Shown: piece after piece, positions 15,195 to 17,572 of the stretch | Numbering within the stretch: position 1 is the stretch's first letter | How the letters are laid out: each line of letters begins with the position of its first letter | NCBI GenBank assembly: GCA_934876235.1 | Contig: CAKXKM010000039.1 | Location: 1-17,572, forward strand | Length of the DNA: 17,572 nucleotides | Direction of reading: 5' to 3' | From: Collinsella sp. AF02-46-1 | GTDB lineage: Bacteria; Actinomycetota; Coriobacteriia; Coriobacteriales; Coriobacteriaceae | Position numbers and translations under genes: made by a program | The notes under the pieces: model-generated | Databases searched by the model: none | The model's input: only the letters and a program-made list of their open reading frames with translations | Told to the model about the DNA's origin: nothing

Positions 15195-16704
15195 GGTAGT
15201 CCCTTCGTACACGCGGTCCCTGGTCGTCGGTGCGCAAACGCGCCGACGGGTCCGAGTTCAAATCGATTCGATTATATCCGCCGCCCGCATTGCGAGGAGT
15301 TGGGCGCTGCGGACGACCTTGCGGCGCCGTTCGCTGACGCGGACGGGCTGCCGGCTCGGTCGCAGAGCCATCCAGAACGGTAAAGCCGCTACGCGAAGGT
15401 CGTTCACCGCGCACATGGGCTACGCCGGCGGTACTCTCATCCATAACGGCAAAGCTCTCGCGGCGACGGTCGTACTCATCGCGACGGGCGCTCTCGTACG
15501 AAACGCGCAGGATCAGACCGGCAAGCATAAGCGACACAATAATCGACGAACCGCCGTAGCTAATAAACGGCAACGGTTTGCCCGTCATGGGAAACACGTT
15601 GAGGATGCCCAGCGCGTTAATCAAAAACTGCACCGCGAGAATGACCGCGGAGCCAGACGCCATAAGCGCGCCCCGACGATCGGTCGCCTGCTCGGCAATG
15701 CGAAACGCCGAGTAGATCAGCATCGCAAACACCAAGAAGAACAGCACGGTTCCGACAAAGCCGACTTCCTCGCCAATGATGGCCAGGATGTAGTCATTGT
15801 GCGCCTCGGGCAGATACGAGTACTTCATGGTTGAGTTGCCGATGCCACGGCCGAACAGACCGCCCGAGGCAAAGGCCATGATGGCAAGCGTGGCCTGATA
15901 GCCGTCACCATACTCGTCAGCCCAAGGGTTCAAGGCAACCTGAATACGCACCATACGGTACGGCTCTGCGACAAGTGCAATCACGATCACGAGAATGCCG
16001 AAGATTAGCACGCCGATGATAAATCTCGGGTCGAGACCCGCAAACAACGCCATGCACATGAGGGTCAACAGGATGATCAGGACAGTACCGAAATCGGGCT
16101 GGATAAAGATCAGAAAGAGCGAAATACCCAGGTAGATGCCCATCTTGCGAAGGAATTTGTTGATGTTGCCACCGGGCGAAAAGAAGCGATCAAGCATGAT
16201 GGCCGAATACGCAATGGCAAATGGCTTTAAAAACTCGGAAGGCTGGAACTGAATACCGGCGATGTTGAGCCAGCGCGTTGCGCCACGGCTGCCGCTGCCC
16301 ACCAAGAACACCAGAAACAGTAGCCCTATCATGCCGATAAGGAAGATCCTAAGCACATCCTCCCCAAACCAGCTGTCCGGCAAAACGCGCACAATGGCAA
16401 TCAGCGCCAGAACACCAACCACGGCAAACGCGGCCTGTCGACCCAGGAAAAACGTCGCCGAGCCATTCTCGTGCAGCGCCTCGACCGAAGACGCCGAGTA
16501 CACCATCAGCAGACCAAAGCACACCAAAGTAAACAGGCAGGCCATAAATATCAGACGGGGACGCATGATGCGGGCGGGAACGCCGGCAATATAGCGTTCG
16601 CTAAACGACTGCCCGCCGCGACCGGAACGCGGTGCGCTACGCCGCGAGGAAGCACGGTCCGAGTCGGGCCTCCTCATACCTTGTCGGGGGCTCTCCTCTC
16701 TCAC
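15184..16704 (-). CDS. ftsW: FtsW, SEDS-family septal peptidoglycan polymerase
   Basis: A SEDS protein of about 506 residues with roughly ten membrane helices that polymerises lipid II with its partner class B PBP at the septum. Marks are GSRGATRWLNIAGIQFQPSEFLKP, QPDFGTV, the conserved PEAHNDYILAIIGEEVGFVG and NVFPMTGKPLPFISYGGSS. Both ends are extended: about 45 Arg/Ser-rich residues in front and a tail of about 115 residues after the last helix, rich in Arg, Pro and Gly. The start is uncertain: GTG at 16704 has AGGGG six bases upstream; TTG at 16710 and ATG at 16677 are alternatives. Position between murD and murG and the NDYI/FPMTGKPLP pattern favour FtsW over RodA. Confidence 0.93.
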   Translation of the reverse strand: MREESPRQGMRRPDSDRASSRRSAPRSGRGGQSFSERYIAGVPARIMRPRLIFMACLFTLVCFGLLMVYSASSVEALHENGSATFFLGRQAAFAVVGVLALIAIVRVLPDSWFGEDVLRIFLIGMIGLLFLVFLVGSGSRGATRWLNIAGIQFQPSEFLKPFAIAYSAIMLDRFFSPGGNINKFLRKMGIYLGISLFLIFIQPDFGTVLIILLTLMCMALFAGLDPRFIIGVLIFGILVIVIALVAEPYRMVRIQVALNPWADEYGDGYQATLAIMAFASGGLFGRGIGNSTMKYSYLPEAHNDYILAIIGEEVGFVGTVLFFLVFAMLIYSAFRIAEQATDRRGALMASGSAVILAVQFLINALGILNVFPMTGKPLPFISYGGSSIIVSLMLAGLILRVSYESARRDEYDRRRESFAVMDESTAGVAHVRGERPSRSGFTVLDGSATEPAARPRQRTAPQGRPQRPTPRNAGGGYNRIDLNSDPSARLRTDDQGPRVRRDYHDR

Positions 16705-16713
16705 CGGCAACCC

Positions 16714-17572
16714 CTATTCCATTTGCGATTTCGCTGCAGCGGCAAGCTGAGCCACGTAGTCCTTAAACACGCGGCCGCGCTCCTCATAGCCCGAGAACTC
16801 ATCGAACGAAGAGCAGGCAGGAGAAAGTAAGACCACGTCGCCACGGCTCGACAGCGAACGGGCAACGTCCACGGCATCGCGTAGGTCATCCGCTTGGGCG
16901 ATATCCACATCGCCATCGACATCGGCCTCGTCCATAGCGGCGGTAAAGCGCTCGCGCGCATCGCCAAAGCAGACGACCGAGCGCACGTTATCCATAACGA
17001 CGCGCGCGAAGTCCGTGAGCGGCGTGCCCTTATCGTGGCCGCCGAGCAGCAAGATCACGTTGTCATCGGGAAATGCCGTCAGTGCCTTCTCGACCGCGTC
17101 GGTGTTGGTCGCCTTGGAATCGTTGACGTAGCGCACTCCGTCAATCTCGCCGCACGGCTCCACGCGGTGCTCGAGCGGCTGGAACGAGGCCAGACCGCGG
17201 CAAATGCCCTCGGGATTGGCACCGACGGCCAGGACAGCCGTGGCAGCGCACAGGGCATTGATAACATTGTGATGGCCCGAGATCTTGAGCTCGGATGTAG
17301 CGATGAGCGGGGTCTCGACGCCCTTCAGGCGCACGATCATCTTGCCATCGCGCACAAAGGCGACATCCTCACCCTCTGGCTCGTCAAAGGCAACCTTGCA
17401 GATGCGACGACCCGGCGTGTAGATGTACTCATCGAACTCGTGAATGCCGGCGTCTTCGACGTCGACGACCACCAGATCGTCATCGACCATATTGTCAAAC
17501 AGTTTGATCTTGGCAAGCGCATAGTTCTTATGGCTCTTATGCCAGCCCAAGTGGTCGGGAGTGATGTTGAGC
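16714..17572 (-). CDS. murD: MurD, UDP-MurNAc-L-Ala--D-Glu ligase (N-terminus beyond window)
   Basis: The C-terminal 285 or so residues of MurD, which adds D-Glu to UDP-MurNAc-L-Ala using ATP. The frame stays open to the window edge and begins LNITPDHLGWH, the central Mg/catalytic segment, so the UDP-binding and ATP P-loop parts lie outside. Further marks are ISGHHNVINALCAATAVLAVG, the VRYVNDSKATNTDAVEKAL lysine-containing motif, LLLGGHDKGTPL, and LLSPACSSFDEFSGYEERGRVFKDYV near the end. The usual DHLD(R/W)H is DHLGWH here, a small departure. The DSKATN and SPACSSFDEF motifs favour MurD over MurC, MurE or MurF. It stops 3-9 nt before ftsW, depending on that start. Confidence 0.95.
   Translation of the reverse strand, partial: LNITPDHLGWHKSHKNYALAKIKLFDNMVDDDLVVVDVEDAGIHEFDEYIYTPGRRICKVAFDEPEGEDVAFVRDGKMIVRLKGVETPLIATSELKISGHHNVINALCAATAVLAVGANPEGICRGLASFQPLEHRVEPCGEIDGVRYVNDSKATNTDAVEKALTAFPDDNVILLLGGHDKGTPLTDFARVVMDNVRSVVCFGDARERFTAAMDEADVDGDVDIAQADDLRDAVDVARSLSSRGDVVLLSPACSSFDEFSGYEERGRVFKDYVAQLAAAAKSQME

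Overview
The window looks like a chromosomal segment from a GC-rich actinobacterium, most likely a Coriobacteriia member close to Collinsella. This rests on recognised protein families, gene order and codon use, not on a database search. Seventeen genes read leftward on the minus strand. One lone nitroreductase gene reads rightward at the left edge and meets them tail to tail, with a terminator hairpin facing each way between them (828-870 and 891-920).

In the direction of transcription (right to left), the first block is a division and cell wall (dcw) cluster: murD (cut by the window end), ftsW, murG, murC, murB, ftsQ and ftsZ. It makes the UDP-MurNAc-peptide precursors and lipid II, a SEDS glycan polymerase, a divisome scaffold protein and the Z-ring. 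Most genes overlap or nearly touch. ftsZ has a 199-nt palindrome-rich leader and ends at a strong terminator (9021-9056). No ftsA is present, which fits actinobacteria, where SepF anchors FtsZ to the membrane.

The second block starts from a probable promoter in 8869-9020 and runs pgeF, pstS, pstC, pstA, pstB, phoU. pgeF encodes the YfiH/YlmD/LACC1-type enzyme that in many Gram-positives sits directly between ftsZ and the yggS-sepF-yggT-divIVA block. Here a complete high-affinity phosphate uptake system is inserted at that point. It is joined to pgeF by a 4-nt ATGA overlap, with no ribosome site of its own for pstS. An 11-nt direct repeat upstream of pgeF resembles the spacing of actinobacterial PHO boxes.

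The third block is yggS, sepF, yggT and divIVA: PLP homeostasis, Z-ring anchoring, a small membrane protein and a polar/septal coiled-coil scaffold. yggT has no ATG, GTG or TTG at the expected position and seems to start at ATC or ATT.

The left 250 bases hold a perfect 17-bp inverted repeat and a G+T-rich leader with repeated TTTGG motifs before the nitroreductase gene. That gene shifts strongly from T-ending to C-ending codons along its length. I found no CRISPR array, transposase, rRNA, tRNA or prophage gene, and nothing that clearly amounts to a new system. The strongest leads are the pgeF-pst fusion of operons, its possible phosphate control, and the odd yggT start.
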